Source of the DNA: Coleophoma eucalyptorum
Lineage: Eukaryota; Ascomycota; Leotiomycetes; Helotiales; Dermateaceae
DNA length: 64,000 bases
Reading direction: 5' to 3'
Assembly (NCBI GenBank): GCA_026120035.1
Contig: JALRME010000018.1
Coordinates: forward strand, 496,001 to 560,000
The position numbers and the translations under genes are program-made. Below the pieces are notes generated by a model. The model saw only the letters and a list, made by a program, of their open reading frames with translations. It had not been told where the DNA came from and ran no database searches. How positions within the stretch are numbered: the first letter of the stretch is position 1; each line of letters starts with the position of its first letter. Positions 33,054 through 45,251 of the stretch are shown here, one piece after another.

Positions 33054-33572
33054 GGCCCAGAAACTCCTAAGGGCTTGTTGTGGAAGCCACCATTCTCCTA
33101 CGCTCTTAGTATTTCAAGGGCTTTATCACTTTATTCTGCGAGCAGTTACAGTCATTTTGTCTGGATCCAACCTCTTCCCCTATACCTCTGATCTTCTTCA
33201 TTTTGTGCGAATTAGATGCAGTTAATTATGCCATGGCGAAATACAAGACGGAGAGGCTCCTAAGGAACGGAAGGAATGGAAGGGAAGGAACGAAAGGGAC
33301 AGGTCAAGGCAAGAGCGGGGAATGAAGCACTCATCTAGTTCAAGAGGGCCAACGCAAATGGGGACATATTGCACGTCAGTGGACTGGAGGAATTCAAAAT
33401 GCTGGTGAGGTTGTATTGGAGCAAATTCATAGTACTGGACATGAAAAGTCATGAGGTATATATTAGACATTGTAACAAGTATCCCATGACATATGCTTCA
33501 ACATTCTTGAATATAAAGCCCTGGGCTGTCGGCAACTCTCAAGTGCTTCTCGTTACCAAATCAACATAACAT
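33054..33572. other. Spacer between convergent genes
   Basis: 3' ends of Dim1 (+) and the carboxylesterase (-). Purine-rich GGAA-type repeats at about 33255-33305. No gene. Confidence 0.6.
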
Positions 33573-35159
33573 TCAAGGGCTTGAATCATAAGTTCCAATA
33601 CCAAGGCAAGGCCCATCAACCGCATTACCAGTAACATTCTGCACTGCTAATCCATCAGCGCCAAACCTCAGCATCGTACCGCCATCTGCAGCATCAGGAT
33701 CAAAAGGTACCCATCCCAGATCCTTCGGCCCATTTTCGGGATCAGTGATAAAGGCGTAAATATAACTCTGCATAGTCTCGCTGACTTGACGCTCAAAATC
33801 AGTCCCATTTCCCCTCACAATTCCATAAGTGCCGAAGTTGAAAGGTAGATCGCTGGAATGGTAGGCACCTAGCCAATCCAATGGACTGATATTGCTGAAA
33901 TTAGATGCGTGCTGGTACCGATATGTCGTCAAGCCTCCTGCCTTTCGCAGCGCACTGTTATTCGCACTGTCACATATCCAGCCTGAGAGTGTGGCTGCAT
34001 CCACGGCTGGTTGATATGGACCAGCTGTTACATTATTGACGGGGTACGTATACAGAGATGCGGCCTCATTGGCAGCATTTGATGAGATTGCAGGAACTTT
34101 AGCAACGAGTCCTGCTTCAGCACGTGCTGTATAGTTCGAGAATATGATCCTTTCATCCGCGACGGGCGTGAATCCTAGTGCCGGTGCTTTCCCACTGTCG
34201 GAGTATTGTCCCCAGAAGTTTATAATCATATTGATTGGGACTTGGCGCATACAATCAAGCTCCGCGTCTGCGTCATCTGGGAAGTCACAACCAAGATTCT
34301 TTGCGACGAAGGTGAAGTTGGTATGCGTAACATCTGGGGTGCCGAGCGGTTTAAGGGCGGTCCCTGATTGCATGAAGTACCCTGCGGCAATCGGGTTTTC
34401 ATAATATGCGTAGGAATGGTAGCTGGTGCTCATAGAACCCGCAGATTGTCCCCAAAGAGTGATTGCATTGGGATTTCCACCAAAGCTTTTAACGTTGGCA
34501 TGAAGCCACTCAAGTGCCATTCTTTGGTCCAGTATGCCGAGATTTTGGTCGTCAAGTCCTGCAGCATTGGGAAATCCCATGATGTTAACTCGATAGTTGA
34601 TTGTGACTACAATATGCGATTGAGTACGGCTAACCCAGGACGGAGGTACTTGATAATCAATATCGATTCCACCTGTGCTGAAACCTCCACCTGTCATGAA
34701 CATGAGAACTGGAAGGCTCGAGTTACTGGTGGCATTTATTGGGGTCCAGATTGCAAGTTTCAGACAGTCTTCGGCACTTGACTGGGCTTGGAGTCCAGCA
34801 GTGGTATTGAAATTGCCATCATTAATAAAATACTGCGGAATAATATCACTCCAGACAGAGCGGATTCCAGAGACATATTGCGGACACGAAGGCGGGAACC
34901 GAATAGAGGTACTATGCTTAGACGAGGGAGACAGTTTTGCTGGAGGGAGCCAACGTCGTTCACCCACAGGAGATTTCGCATATGGTACTGACCGGAACTC
35001 TCGGACGTTATTGTATTTTGGATTCAACATGCCCGTGAATGATCCCGTGGAAGTTGATACAGTAAGTCCCGCATGGCTAGCAGAACACAACGCTATCAGT
35101 AGCGAAAGACTGAGTAACAAGCCACCAAGTGATAGCTGCATTTTGAGCAAACACAACAT
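33573..35159 (-). CDS. Secreted type-B carboxylesterase/lipase
   Basis: Single-exon protein of 528 residues, usual for the family. It hydrolyses carboxylic esters; the class includes fungal lipases and cholinesterase-like enzymes. A hydrophobic signal peptide lies at about 8-28 (LGGLLLSLSLLIALCSA); M7 may be the true start. The oxyanion-hole block is MTGGGFSTGG, the nucleophile elbow GQSAG has Ser239, and the His is in GAYHSSDLPF. Many N-glycosylation sites (NFT, NTT, NNS, NFSN) support secretion. No intron. An extracellular role in nutrient scavenging is inference. Confidence 0.93.
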   Translation of the reverse strand: MLCLLKMQLSLGGLLLSLSLLIALCSASHAGLTVSTSTGSFTGMLNPKYNNVREFRSVPYAKSPVGERRWLPPAKLSPSSKHSTSIRFPPSCPQYVSGIRSVWSDIIPQYFINDGNFNTTAGLQAQSSAEDCLKLAIWTPINATSNSSLPVLMFMTGGGFSTGGIDIDYQVPPSWVSRTQSHIVVTINYRVNIMGFPNAAGLDDQNLGILDQRMALEWLHANVKSFGGNPNAITLWGQSAGSMSTSYHSYAYYENPIAAGYFMQSGTALKPLGTPDVTHTNFTFVAKNLGCDFPDDADAELDCMRQVPINMIINFWGQYSDSGKAPALGFTPVADERIIFSNYTARAEAGLVAKVPAISSNAANEAASLYTYPVNNVTAGPYQPAVDAATLSGWICDSANNSALRKAGGLTTYRYQHASNFSNISPLDWLGAYHSSDLPFNFGTYGIVRGNGTDFERQVSETMQSYIYAFITDPENGPKDLGWVPFDPDAADGGTMLRFGADGLAVQNVTGNAVDGPCLGIGTYDSSP

Positions 35160-36126
35160 TTAAGCCTGGAATGTTTAACTTTTCCGCAAGAACATGCAAA
35201 GAAAGAGTACGCGGGGCAGAACTGGCAATAGAACACTCGTCGGCTCTCCCATCTGGTTTAAAGACTCAACCACCCCGCCTTGTACATGTTTCCCCGCTCA
35301 CAATTTTGGATGAATGGGGGAGGACATTGAAGATGCCGGTAGAGCAATTTCACTCGGCATATTTAACTCCGAACGAACAGCACAACCAAAGCCAGTCAAG
35401 GCTAGGGTTGGTAGGATGAACTCGTGACGGTACCATTTTGTGAATGAGATCTGCCGAACGTCACTATCAAGCTGATCTTTCTGATTAGCGGATGGCCATG
35501 TACGTAGTTGTCACACGCACTGCTGCAGTCAAATACAACAGACCCACTTGAGGGTGGCAAGGTTTGGTTTGGAACGAAATGCCCAAAATAGAGTTCCACT
35601 CTTGGGGAAAATTAGTCTACAGGCTCTCCAACTGCAACGAAGGCGACAGTCAAATGCGGAAGTGGACTGCGAGTCCTTTTTCTCTTCTCGCTTAAAAACT
35701 TGGACAGAAGACCGGTCGCTTAGCTTACTCTTGGAAGCATGCGGAGTACTGATAAAACCGTATGTCATAAAAGAAAGCACAATGGTAGGTTACCTGGAGG
35801 CATAGATCTAATAGTTCCATCCTGCCAAAGGTTCTTACCGTGCTTGCATCGGTTTCTTACTTGTGAGAGCCTACAAAGATGAGTATTTCAAATTTCGGTT
35901 AGAGACAATGTTGAGTTATGGCGGAAGTCAGTACTAGAACGCCGGACGATTATGGAACGGATAAAAGGATGAAGTATAACCGAGGGACAGAAGATGCAGC
36001 CCAATAATCAAGATTATTGTAACGCAACGCAAAAAAACGGAAACAGCAGAAATGAGCAAACGTCGACCATGGTTCACGATCACAGCGCAGATATAATAGT
36101 TGCAAACTGCAAAAGAATAACCAATT
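35160..36126. other. Intergenic: esterase promoter side
   Basis: Short open frames only, on both strands, none with family features. No gene. Confidence 0.55.
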
Positions 36127-36198
36127 TGACCTACGCAGGGATCGAACCTGCAATCTCTTGATTCGTAGTCAAGCGCCTTGCCATTGGGCCAGCAGGCC
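36127..36198 (-). tRNA. tRNA-Arg(ACG), intronless
   Basis: Minus strand, 72 nt. Acceptor GGCCTGC with GTAGGTC (two G-U pairs), D arm GCCC...GGC, anticodon stem TTGA/TCAA around CTACGAA with ACG anticodon, T arm GCAGG/CCTGC with TTCGATC. Discriminator A at 36127; a TTTT terminator follows at 36111-36114. Confidence 0.93.
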
Positions 36199-37295
36199 GT
36201 TTCTGGTTGTTGTTGGAGGAATTAGCTTATAATAATCTATATGCAATAAAATTATAATATCCAACAGAATCGGTCCTGCGCAATGTCAAGAGATCTCATC
36301 ATCTGCATCCCAAATTTGTAATACAGTTCCGAATCTTCACTAAAACCTCTAGATGACTTGCTAAACAGGGTTATAGTACTACTAATCTTGACCATACTAC
36401 TATTTTCATTTCTTTCACAACACATTGATTGGTGTACATCGATAACAAATATTGCATAGTGCTTACTGTATAGTAATCTTCGAGATTCTACAAATTAAAA
36501 TCAAGCACCGATATCTAGAAATAGTAACACCAAGCTTATTTCAGACCCATGCTATATATTGTCTGAGTCACCCATGACTGATCTCTTGATGTCACAGAGA
36601 GGGCAGAGAGAGACACCGTATGTGTGTGTGTGTGTGTGTTTGTGGAGAGGTGGGGGGGGGGGTGGCAGACAGGCACGACTTATACGAACAAGTAACAACA
36701 CTACTCTATAATACAAACTCAAAAATTAAGTCACTAAAATACTTAAAATTTATTCAACGGAATTGGTCTATTCCCAATATGGTACGACTTCGAAGATCTG
36801 TTGACTTGTTGAATTACTTTACTATCCTTCAATCATATCTTCGCACCGGCAATGCTGAATATAATAAGATAGGCACTTCAGATCGCCACGGAAGTTACTC
36901 ATCGGAAGTAGATATCAAGAGAAGTAGCATAACAGAGCATAATTTAAGATATCTAGCGTGGTATCTGTATTTCTTGTGTCGTCTCTGTCTATGTCTTGGA
37001 AACATATAAAGTTGAAATAATATAGCGAAATTCAGGACAGAAAGGAAGTAAATCTGAATCTGCACGTGAAGAAATTATTGCCAGTGTAGCTCCAAGTGAC
37101 CAACAAGAGATGAAGATAGAAAAGAAGAAGAGAGAAATGCAAGTAGATAAATCAAAACCCAAGCTCCCCGAGAAACAAGCGCTCTTATCCAGCTCAATGT
37201 AGTAAACTCCTGCCATATGCCTAAAATCATGCTCATATCCCATCATCATCATCGTCATCGTACAGTAATCGACCCCTGATTCATTCGCAAAATCC
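36199..37295. other. Intergenic with GT microsatellite
   Basis: No gene seen. A (TG)n tract lies at 36621-36639 and a G11 run at 36652-36662. Confidence 0.55.
36621..36639 (+). repeat. (TG)n microsatellite
   Basis: Nine to ten TG units; followed shortly by an 11-base G run. Confidence 0.95.
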
Positions 37296-38954
37296 CTAAA
37301 CCTCACCCCAACTTCCCATGGCACCTGTAGATGCGATCAGGCTACCACCACCGCTTCCGATGCTGCCACCGATATCCCAATAATGCCTTGAACTTCCACC
37401 CATGCTACTCCTCTTGGCACTGGCCACACTTGCACAACTACTCTTCGAGGCACTGCTATGCCTCCTCACGCCCATACCTAAACCAACTCGAGTCTCTCGG
37501 CGACTAGGACTTCGATTAGAGACAAGAGGGTGATGAGCTCGAACACGGGCCGCGCGTGCTGCAGTATCTGCTGTACTAGCAGTTGCAAGATGAGCCGTGC
37601 TATGAGTGCTATGCGCCAATGGTGCTGGATGTGAAGATGTGAACCGAGAACGGAGATAGCGGAAGACCATCTTGATGTCTAGATCACGCTCCCAATCTTC
37701 ACGAGAAATTGTTTGGGTGTAGGAGGCCTGTGGTGTATTGTCAGGCTCTTCGTCAGGTACTGTGTTGGTGGCGGATGCTTGCATGGGAATCGGTAGAGTT
37801 GGATGGAATTGAGGAGTTTGTAGCGAAGCTTCTAATGAAGGTTCTGGCGCTGGGGCAGAGTCGCGCGTAGCTTCCGGAATAACAGGCAATCCTGCATATG
37901 GAATTGGTACTTGTTGCGTTCGTAGGTAGGTTGAGAATGCACCGGGATGATCTGACAATTGATGCACGAGGATACCGAGCTCTCGTGCGATCCGTTCTAG
38001 TAGTCGATGCTCCCAAGTTCCATCGTTAGCTCGTGTCCAAGAATCGAAAGGCCGATTGCCTGGTGGTGTAGTTGATAGGTCATCATCCTCTGGTAAGGAT
38101 TCACCAAAGATAATTGAGAGCAGATGGTCATCGATGCCCATGAGATCACGAATAACTCTGCGCGTCATCCGATTCCAGAACCCCTCATCCTCCTCACCAG
38201 ATATCTCATCATCAAAGTCACCCTGTCCGTGAACCGAAGCCTCAACATTACTCAAGGTAGCAACATCTTCTTGTTCTCGCGCATTCAAATCCGTCAAGGC
38301 TGTCCTCTCGCTTGTCATGCTCTGCTTTCTCCTCCTGGTCTCTTTCTGAATCTCCTCAACTAGGACCCTGCTCTGCTCCATTCGCCAAGCCTCGATCATC
38401 CTCGCCTTCTCCTGATCAGCAGCGAGTTCTAAAGCTCCAAGCTCAAGACTCTCCCTTCGGCGTTTCACCCTTCGAGGATTGTATCGTTCGAAAGCATAGA
38501 GATGTTCCTGAACATCTTCACCCATGGTGGTCTGGTCGACTCTGAATGAGCCCAACCCATCATGAGTAGGTAGTACAGGCCCAGCACTATTACTCTGCCT
38601 CCTGTTGTATATGCTGGGTTCCGTTCGAAACTCATGCAGATGACTATCCAGACTGTCCAGCTCCTCGGTGCTGGCACTTTCATCCTCATCAACAGCAGCC
38701 TCGTCATCATAGTCGTAAGACCTCGCTCTGGTATCTAGGCTTCCAAAGTCGCTGACCCTTGAACGGCCCGCCGTACAGGTCTCCCCAGTAGAGGTAGTGT
38801 TGGTTATATCAGTGACAGAAGCGCCAGAGAACAGTATCCATTGCTGCGATTCTTCCACTGCTGGTTCTGGAGTATGTGCGGGGGCAGAGAGTTGATCTTC
38901 ATCAGCGTAGTTCCGTTGAGGAGCGGCATGATAAGTAGGCTGACGGAAAGCCAT
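37296..38954 (-). CDS. Conserved fungal protein of unknown function, 552 aa
   Basis: Single-exon, 552 residues. The N-terminus is Gln/Pro-rich and contains QWILFSGASVTD followed by SRVSDFGSLDTRARSYDY, which reads like a conserved linear motif. The middle has a basic charged stretch with coiled-coil character (about 165-230, RRVKRRRESLELGALELAAD), then an acidic patch and a structured segment with MTRRVIRDLMGIDDHLLSIIFGESL and HRLLERIARELGILVHQLSDHPGAF. The tail is Ser/Gly/Arg-rich and disordered. No signal peptide or membrane segment. I do not recognise a functional family; the acidic/basic layout suggests a nuclear or cytoskeletal scaffold, which is only a guess. Confidence 0.7.
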   Translation of the reverse strand: MAFRQPTYHAAPQRNYADEDQLSAPAHTPEPAVEESQQWILFSGASVTDITNTTSTGETCTAGRSRVSDFGSLDTRARSYDYDDEAAVDEDESASTEELDSLDSHLHEFRTEPSIYNRRQSNSAGPVLPTHDGLGSFRVDQTTMGEDVQEHLYAFERYNPRRVKRRRESLELGALELAADQEKARMIEAWRMEQSRVLVEEIQKETRRRKQSMTSERTALTDLNAREQEDVATLSNVEASVHGQGDFDDEISGEEDEGFWNRMTRRVIRDLMGIDDHLLSIIFGESLPEDDDLSTTPPGNRPFDSWTRANDGTWEHRLLERIARELGILVHQLSDHPGAFSTYLRTQQVPIPYAGLPVIPEATRDSAPAPEPSLEASLQTPQFHPTLPIPMQASATNTVPDEEPDNTPQASYTQTISREDWERDLDIKMVFRYLRSRFTSSHPAPLAHSTHSTAHLATASTADTAARAARVRAHHPLVSNRSPSRRETRVGLGMGVRRHSSASKSSCASVASAKRSSMGGSSRHYWDIGGSIGSGGGSLIASTGAMGSWGEV

Positions 38955-40050
38955 GATGGCTCAAGGAAATGGGAGGTCCAAATCCAAGTTCCGTAGTATT
39001 GTAAAGTTGTTGAGGGAGGATGAGGGCTCCGTAGGCGTACGTACAAATACGGGCTCGATGCAAGGGGAGTGGGCGCAGAGGTCTCGCGACCACACCTGAA
39101 TCAGACGACACAGATTTTGATATGACGAGGGTGCGCGAAAGTCGAGCGATGACCGCCGATGCAGATTTGAAAAGAGCGGAGAATGGAAGAGATGACTGGA
39201 CCACTCTTTGTCCTTCGTACAGTAATTGCGCTGCGCGGCACTGCAACGCTCTTGTTGACTCGTTGCTTTGGTTGACAGGTCTCCCTAGCCTGGTGATCAA
39301 TTCAACCGGAATCGGGCCTTAAGCTCACCCTGAAGCGCAATAGCCACGTCGGTTCCAGCTTCTCAAACGACGGTGAAAAGAGCAAAGGGGAAGGAGAAGG
39401 GTCTTCATTATCTAATAAGATACGAGAGGATGCCGAACAGACAGCAACGGCCCTGTGTGCATTATATTAGCTGATCAAATCCCGTTATTGCTGACAAGAC
39501 ATAAAGGCCGACCGCCTCTCCTCCTTAATCTGATTTCATCATCACATCCCTATCACTTTCCGCGATAAGGATCCGGCTGGCCGGGTTGGGACAGACGCTT
39601 GGACTTAGCCTTAGATGCCGCACTTGAGCCACTCCCAGTCACCCGTCCAGGACCCGGTCTTCTTTGCCATCACTGTCGTCTTCTTCTGCACGCCCAGCAT
39701 AGTGTTGGCGTGAAGCAGACTGCAGTCAACGGCTTCCACTGCCCATGGCGCAGTGGCTGTCGCGTCAGGTACATATGGAGACTCAGTCACACTATCAAAT
39801 ACATAGCAAGGCTATGGCTTTCACGACCCCTCCTTGCAATACTGTCCCTTCACTTGAATATGTCACTAATGAACTGACTCAGAAAGTATAGTGGCAAAGT
39901 TGTATGACGTAGCATTTTCCCTTAAAACACAATGATCTTGGTCTACCAGATGCCATTTACGGTTCCGTGTATGAGATCCAGCCACTGCATTGCAAAAAAG
40001 TACGCCCAAACAACCCCATCATCCCATCCCAAACATTCCAATCAAGACGT
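38955..40050. other. Intergenic, 1.1 kb
   Basis: Promoter of the 552-residue protein on one side and 3' side of L10 on the other. A lone CGTACG lies at 39036. No gene recognised. Confidence 0.5.
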
Positions 40051-41031
40051 TTAAGCCTCTTGGAAGGCAGCTGGGAAACGCTTCATGTTTTGCTCGAGGT
40101 TACCCTTGTTGCGCAAGAATTGAACGTAAGCACCATCGACCAAGACCTTTCCACCTTGCTTCTTCTCCATGTACTCCTCACGACGGAGAGGGGTGAAACC
40201 CCAGTTCTTGGAGACGATGATCTTTTGGCGACCTGGGAACTTGTATTGAGATCTTCGGAGAGCCTCGAGAGCAGTGGCACGGTCTGTGAGAATTAGTAGA
40301 TATTCTATATATGTATATGGGCCAAGTCCAAGGAATACGCACGAGAGTCACGAGTGCGGACACTCAAGATAATCTGTCCAATGTTGACACGGGCAACGGA
40401 TCCGTTGGGCTTTCCCCAGGCACCACGCATTCCAGTTTGCAATCTATCGGCACCAGCGCAAGACAACATCTTGTTGATACGGACGACGTGGAATGGGTGA
40501 GCACGGACACGGAGATGGAAACCTTCCTTTCCGGCAATCTTGACCAAGTACCTATTAATCTGTCAGTCGTGGCCCTTCAAGTTTGTGATATCGTAGTCGA
40601 CTCTTTCCCGAAAATACACCCTACATTCCATTCTCAAAGGTGAACTCACTTGTTTGCGCAAATACGAGCGGCCTCAAGAGCCTCGGAACTCAACTGCTCA
40701 TACTCGTTGGAGACCAAGTGGATGCAGAGAGGGAATTCGTCGACGTTTGCACGCTTTCGGCCAAGATCGAAGATACGAATCTTTGGGTCAGGGACACCAC
40801 GGTTGAATCTGGACTTAGGGTATGGCTATGAAGATAAAACTGTCAGTATATCATCATTTTATCTGCTGCTCTCGCAATGCGCATCCCAATATCCACTCCC
40901 ACGCAAACTTTCGCGCTGACAAATTGTGGCGATTGACTTGCGCTCGCATTTGGAGGGTATCATCATGCTGGACGAGGTCTACACACCTTGTTCTTGCAGT
41001 AACGGTAACATCTTGCTGGACGACGTGCCAT
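40051..41031 (-). CDS. rpl10: 60S ribosomal protein L10 (uL16)
   Basis: Exons 41031-40987, 40825-40650, 40551-40343 and 40283-40051 give 220 residues. L10/uL16 sits near the peptidyl-transferase centre and joins late in 60S maturation. Landmarks: [14 protein letters not shown] at the start, [73 protein letters not shown], and the C-terminal [18 protein letters not shown]. The first intron (40826-40986) is 161 bp, unusually long for the window. It lies upstream of and on the same strand as L30, an example of adjacent ribosomal-protein genes. Confidence 0.97.
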
Positions 41032-41563
41032 CTTGAACGATTTCTGATGGTTGTCGTGTGTGTGGTGGTTGTTGTTGTTGAATGGGTCGTCGAGGAGGGA
41101 AATCGAGGTTCTTGAACCTCAAAGTTGGATTTCTCAGCAGCGTCGCAAATACGCGCTAAATTAAGCGAAAATTTGGCACACCACAGCAATTTTCAGAATT
41201 GGTTGGCTGTGAAGACTACGGATTGTGAAGGAGGCAATAGATAAGGTTGGTTAGGTAGAGTTACATTCAGTCTAATCCGCAAGACAGTGGCACGTATTTG
41301 AGGGATTGTGAGTCACAAAAGAACTTAGAGATGCGGCGAGTTATGGTTTCATGTACAAAAAGAGTCATCTCGGACAACGAGATCTCGCCGAGTCCTACAA
41401 TGGTTTCCCAATGCTTGAGACCAAGTCATTCATCACTGAACTCTGAAGTCCTACTCAATGCCCAGATCAAATGGTATCATTCCCTATGCTATGCACAAAT
41501 AATACACCAGTATGATCCTTTGTACTCCGCCTTCCAATTTTTGTTTCCAAATAGACAAGACAC
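41032..41563. other. Intergenic between L10 and L30
   Basis: L10 promoter and L30 3' UTR. No gene. Confidence 0.6.
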
Positions 41564-42113
41564 TTAAGCAACCTCGCCGGTCAAGATATCACTGTCACCA
41601 GCATCGAGGATGGCCATGGTGGAGCAACGGAAGAGCTTTCCGCAGGCAGTTCCCAACTCAATCTGAAGGTAAATAGTAAGCAAATGAAAAAAACCCTCAA
41701 AAGTCATGGAAGACTTTGTCTCAGGGCACGTTCTCGCAGACTCCGGAACGAAGTCTGGTCTTTAAACCGCAGAAGATCAAGTCTTCAAAAAAGCACAAAG
41801 GCACAAAGTAGACGGGAGACTTACGTTGTTTCCAGCGAAGTGGTGGACGTTGGTCTTGGACAACATGGAGTAGTACTCGAGCTCAGACTTGCGGAGAGGA
41901 GGAGTGTTGCCAGCAATGATGACAAGCTTGGCCTTTCCGGAACGGAGGGTCTTAAGGGTTGACTTGTATCCGAGAGTGACTATGAGGGACATTAGGGATT
42001 GAATATGCGCACTTTTGCAAGAGGGAATGCGTACCCTTTCCGGACTTCATAACCAAAGCCAAACGGGAGTTGATACCCTCGGTGGTCTTCTTGGACTTCT
42101 TGACTGGTGCCAT
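41564..42113 (-). CDS. rpl30: 60S ribosomal protein L30 (eL30)
   Basis: Exons 42113-42035, 41979-41825 and 41662-41564 give 110 residues. It is a small, conserved eukaryotic/archaeal 60S protein; yeast L30 also binds its own transcript. Landmarks: [40 protein letters not shown], the block [39 protein letters not shown], and a short acidic tail. Introns are 55 bp and 162 bp; the longer one is near the end. In yeast the L30 autoregulation uses a kink-turn in the first exon/intron; I did not find an obvious equivalent here. Confidence 0.97.
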
Positions 42114-43270
42114 TTTGTCTTTTGTGTAAAGGGCCTCGTAGACTTGGGTCTGGTCGTTGGTCCCTAGGGATGGATGTGATGTTGGTGGAGAATTGAGTTG
42201 AGGTTGAGAAATCCGAGTCGAAAAATGCGAGATAACTGATTCACGAATATTCTGTGCGCCAAGCCTCGAGAGTGTAAAAAGCGGCCGAGTCACATGATAC
42301 ACACGGACCGACCCTGCCTGGACAGACATCAGGTGACCATTCCCTCCAGTCTCCTGTCCACGACAGCTCGCTGAATCAGAAGTCAGGGTTAACTCGAGGC
42401 GCATGAAGGAGCAGGCAAGCAAAGACCAGACGTTCGAGAAGAGCCAATACTAATGCAGCCAAAAACCTAGAACAACAAAGAAGACCCTTCATGCGAATGT
42501 TTTCTTGTTCGATCGTCCGCATGCAGGTCCTATAGCTTGGAAAATGCTTATTGTTGTTGTTGTTGTTGATGCGCTAGAGGTTGGCTGGGTCTGTTTGCAT
42601 CGTTAATGGAAGAGCTCACCCGTCCCAATTCATTGATGGGGATTTTGAACAGGTCAAAAAATAGCCTGTCGTTGCGAGACATCCACGTCCAACCAGATGG
42701 TATATCAAGAAATTAATTGGTAAAAGATGGGATGGTGATGGGTCATCCTGCTGCAAATGCTTCAGCTAGAGCTCTTGTTACACTTTTGCGGCGGACCAGC
42801 ACGAGATCCTCTTCAAGGCATCAAGCATCCCCTTGCCAGCTTGGTTAAAGTTGTTTCAATCTGCATGAACGCCCGAGATTCCCTGTTGCCATATCACGAC
42901 ACAACCATCAATACGGAGTACACTTGTATATGGGTCTCTGCTGGGATGAAGAACAAGGTGACCAGCGACGCGAGCAAGTAATTTAAAGTCAACAATATCA
43001 ATCAGTCAATAGTCGCGGAACCCCTTTCAGGAGGCGGCACTTGTCCAAATCCACCTCCTTCCATACATTCTGCATCTGCAGCATCTTAAAGCTTTATTGT
43101 CTTTGTGAACACCTGCCTGCCATACACATGAGGCGCAGTAGGTTTCCAGAGTAATAATAGATCTCGATTACCATATCGGCAATTTATCGCCTGCGCAACT
43201 CCAAGTTTTGGCGCTCCAGAACAACACAGCAACGGTGCCGCTCACACTCTCTCCCTCAACCTCCACAAAC
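42114..43270. other. Intergenic between L30 and the coiled-coil gene (divergent)
   Basis: A (TTG)n repeat lies at 42551-42568. Divergent promoters are expected at both ends. No gene recognised. Confidence 0.55.
42551..42568. repeat. (TTG)6 microsatellite
   Basis: Six perfect TTG units. Confidence 0.95.
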
Positions 43271-45251
43271 ATGTCTACCATCGCAAAGAAACCCCCACCA
43301 GCAACGACTATGTCTGGTCGACGCCCTTCTACCGATCCCAATTTATCGAGTTCCCCAAGTCGAGGCTCGCGATCACCTACTCCGTCATCAACATCCGTAG
43401 CAAATGGTGTCGCTCGGACGCGGTCTGTTAGAGGCGGCACGCCAGTATCTGCACGAGCAGCAGCTTTGCAGAGGACTGGGACAAACTTGAGCTCAGCTAC
43501 TGCCGCATCAGACGTAGACGATGAATCTAGAGCGGAAACGATCACGGCACTGGACGATTTGAAGGAGAGACTTCAGAAAGCCGAGGTGACCTCCGAACAA
43601 CTTCAGAAACAGAACCAGGTATTGCAGTCGAGGTTCGAAGAGGCCAGTGAAGAACAGGGCAAGCTCGAAGAGAAGATTCATGAGAGTGAGGAACGGATTG
43701 AAGCGCTGGAAAATGAGAAGAGAGATGCACTCAGACAAAAGCGCGAAATGGAGTCAATCTATGAGGCGGAGAGGGTGTCGATGACAAAGGAAAGAGAAGA
43801 GATGACGAATCGAGAGGAGGAGATGCAGACCATCATACAAAGACTGAAAGACAGCTTGAACCAAAGGAATAACGTAGAAGAAGAACATAGATTGTCAAGG
43901 CACTGTAAGTTCAATTCATATACTCAAATCACGAAGCTCCGCTAATCTTCTCCCACCAGCAAACAACACATCCCCAAGCCTCGAGAATCAGTTTGCACCT
44001 CCTTCCGCCCTTAGTCGAAGCGATTCACGCAACAATTCGAAATTGGTGCTTCAGAAGGACAGATTGATTGAGAGTCTAAGATTGGAACTGGCGGAGGCAC
44101 AGATAAAGCTTGTTGAGAGCGAAAATCAGGGAGGTGGCCGATTACATGAAGTTGAGAAGCTTCTGCTAGAAGCTCGTATGACCAATGCAAGACTCATGGA
44201 GGACAATGAGAGCTTTCAACTCCTTCTGTCTGAAAAGACATTGAATCTTGAGGATTTCGCAAAGGATCACTTTGGATTTCACGGAAAGTCTACGAATGAG
44301 GATGCGCTGAGCGCACTCGAAGGCCGAGCACCAACAAGCCTTGCAGATGAGCTCTCAGAAGCCGCAGAAGATGGGTCCGAGGGAGTCACAGGAAGCGAAG
44401 GAGAACCGGATAACTATAAACGTTTGGAAGCAGAGCTGAAGTCAGCAAAAGATTCAAATAAGGCTCTGACGCTTTACATCAACAAGATCATTGAAAGACT
44501 ATTAGAGCATTCGGATTTTGAAGCAATCCTAGATCAATCCTCAGACTTCAAGCCAAAGTCAAGGTCTGTAAGCGCCAATGTCGAGAAAGATCTCCCACCT
44601 CCACCACCACCGAAAGAGCAAGCAAGCGGAGCTTCTATTCTTCAGCGCGCGAAGTCAGTAGCTATGGGAGGACGACGACCAAGACCGCAATCTGTAATGC
44701 CAACTAGCCGTTCCGCGCTCTCAGACCCTGATACTGCACCAAGTATCCCATTTGGTCTAGGTAGGTCTTCCAGCCAACGCACTGGTCGACCTATGAGTGA
44801 GCAATATACTAGTGGAGCAGCATCTGTTGTCAATCAAATGTATCGCGGTCAACCACCTCAAAACTCTCCACCGTTGCAAGGACCGCAGACTCCACGTCAC
44901 TCCCAGTCCTTTTTCGCGCCACCCGCCATCAGCGGAAATCCAAATGCAGCAGCTAGAGCTCCCAGTGGTGGTCAGGCGGGAACAGCCGGAAACTTTCCAG
45001 GCATGAAGAGCGAGACCAGCAGCATAAGCGGTGATAGCGGCGTTACAACACCACCTAGCAACAGCCCACCACGTGCAGAGAAGCAGACCACTTTTGCAGG
45101 CAATAAACCACGACCACTAAGACTCGTCCAAGACAATGCTGATAGAAAGGTCAGCGATGAGAGCAACAAGAGAGCCAGCTGGATTGGCTGGGCTGCTGGT
45201 GCCTTCGCCAAGAAAGATGAATCAGTCGCTGGTGAACCTATCCAGGAATAA
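43271..45251 (+). CDS. Coiled-coil protein with Ser/Pro-rich disordered regions (unknown function)
   Basis: Exons 43271-43904 and 43960-45251 give 641 residues. After a Ser/Pro-rich N-terminus come three coiled coils (about 95-205, 240-300 and 360-400) rich in Glu/Lys/Gln heptads, ending with YINKIIERLLEHSDFEAIL, a block that looks conserved in fungi. The C-terminal 230 residues are disordered, with PPPPPPKEQ and Arg/Ser-rich stretches that look like phosphorylation targets, and end near a short WIGWAAGAFAKK. No membrane segment or signal. I would place it among cytoskeletal or vesicle-tether adaptors on architecture alone; no family name is claimed. The ATG at 43271 is the first in frame. 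Confidence 0.7.
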
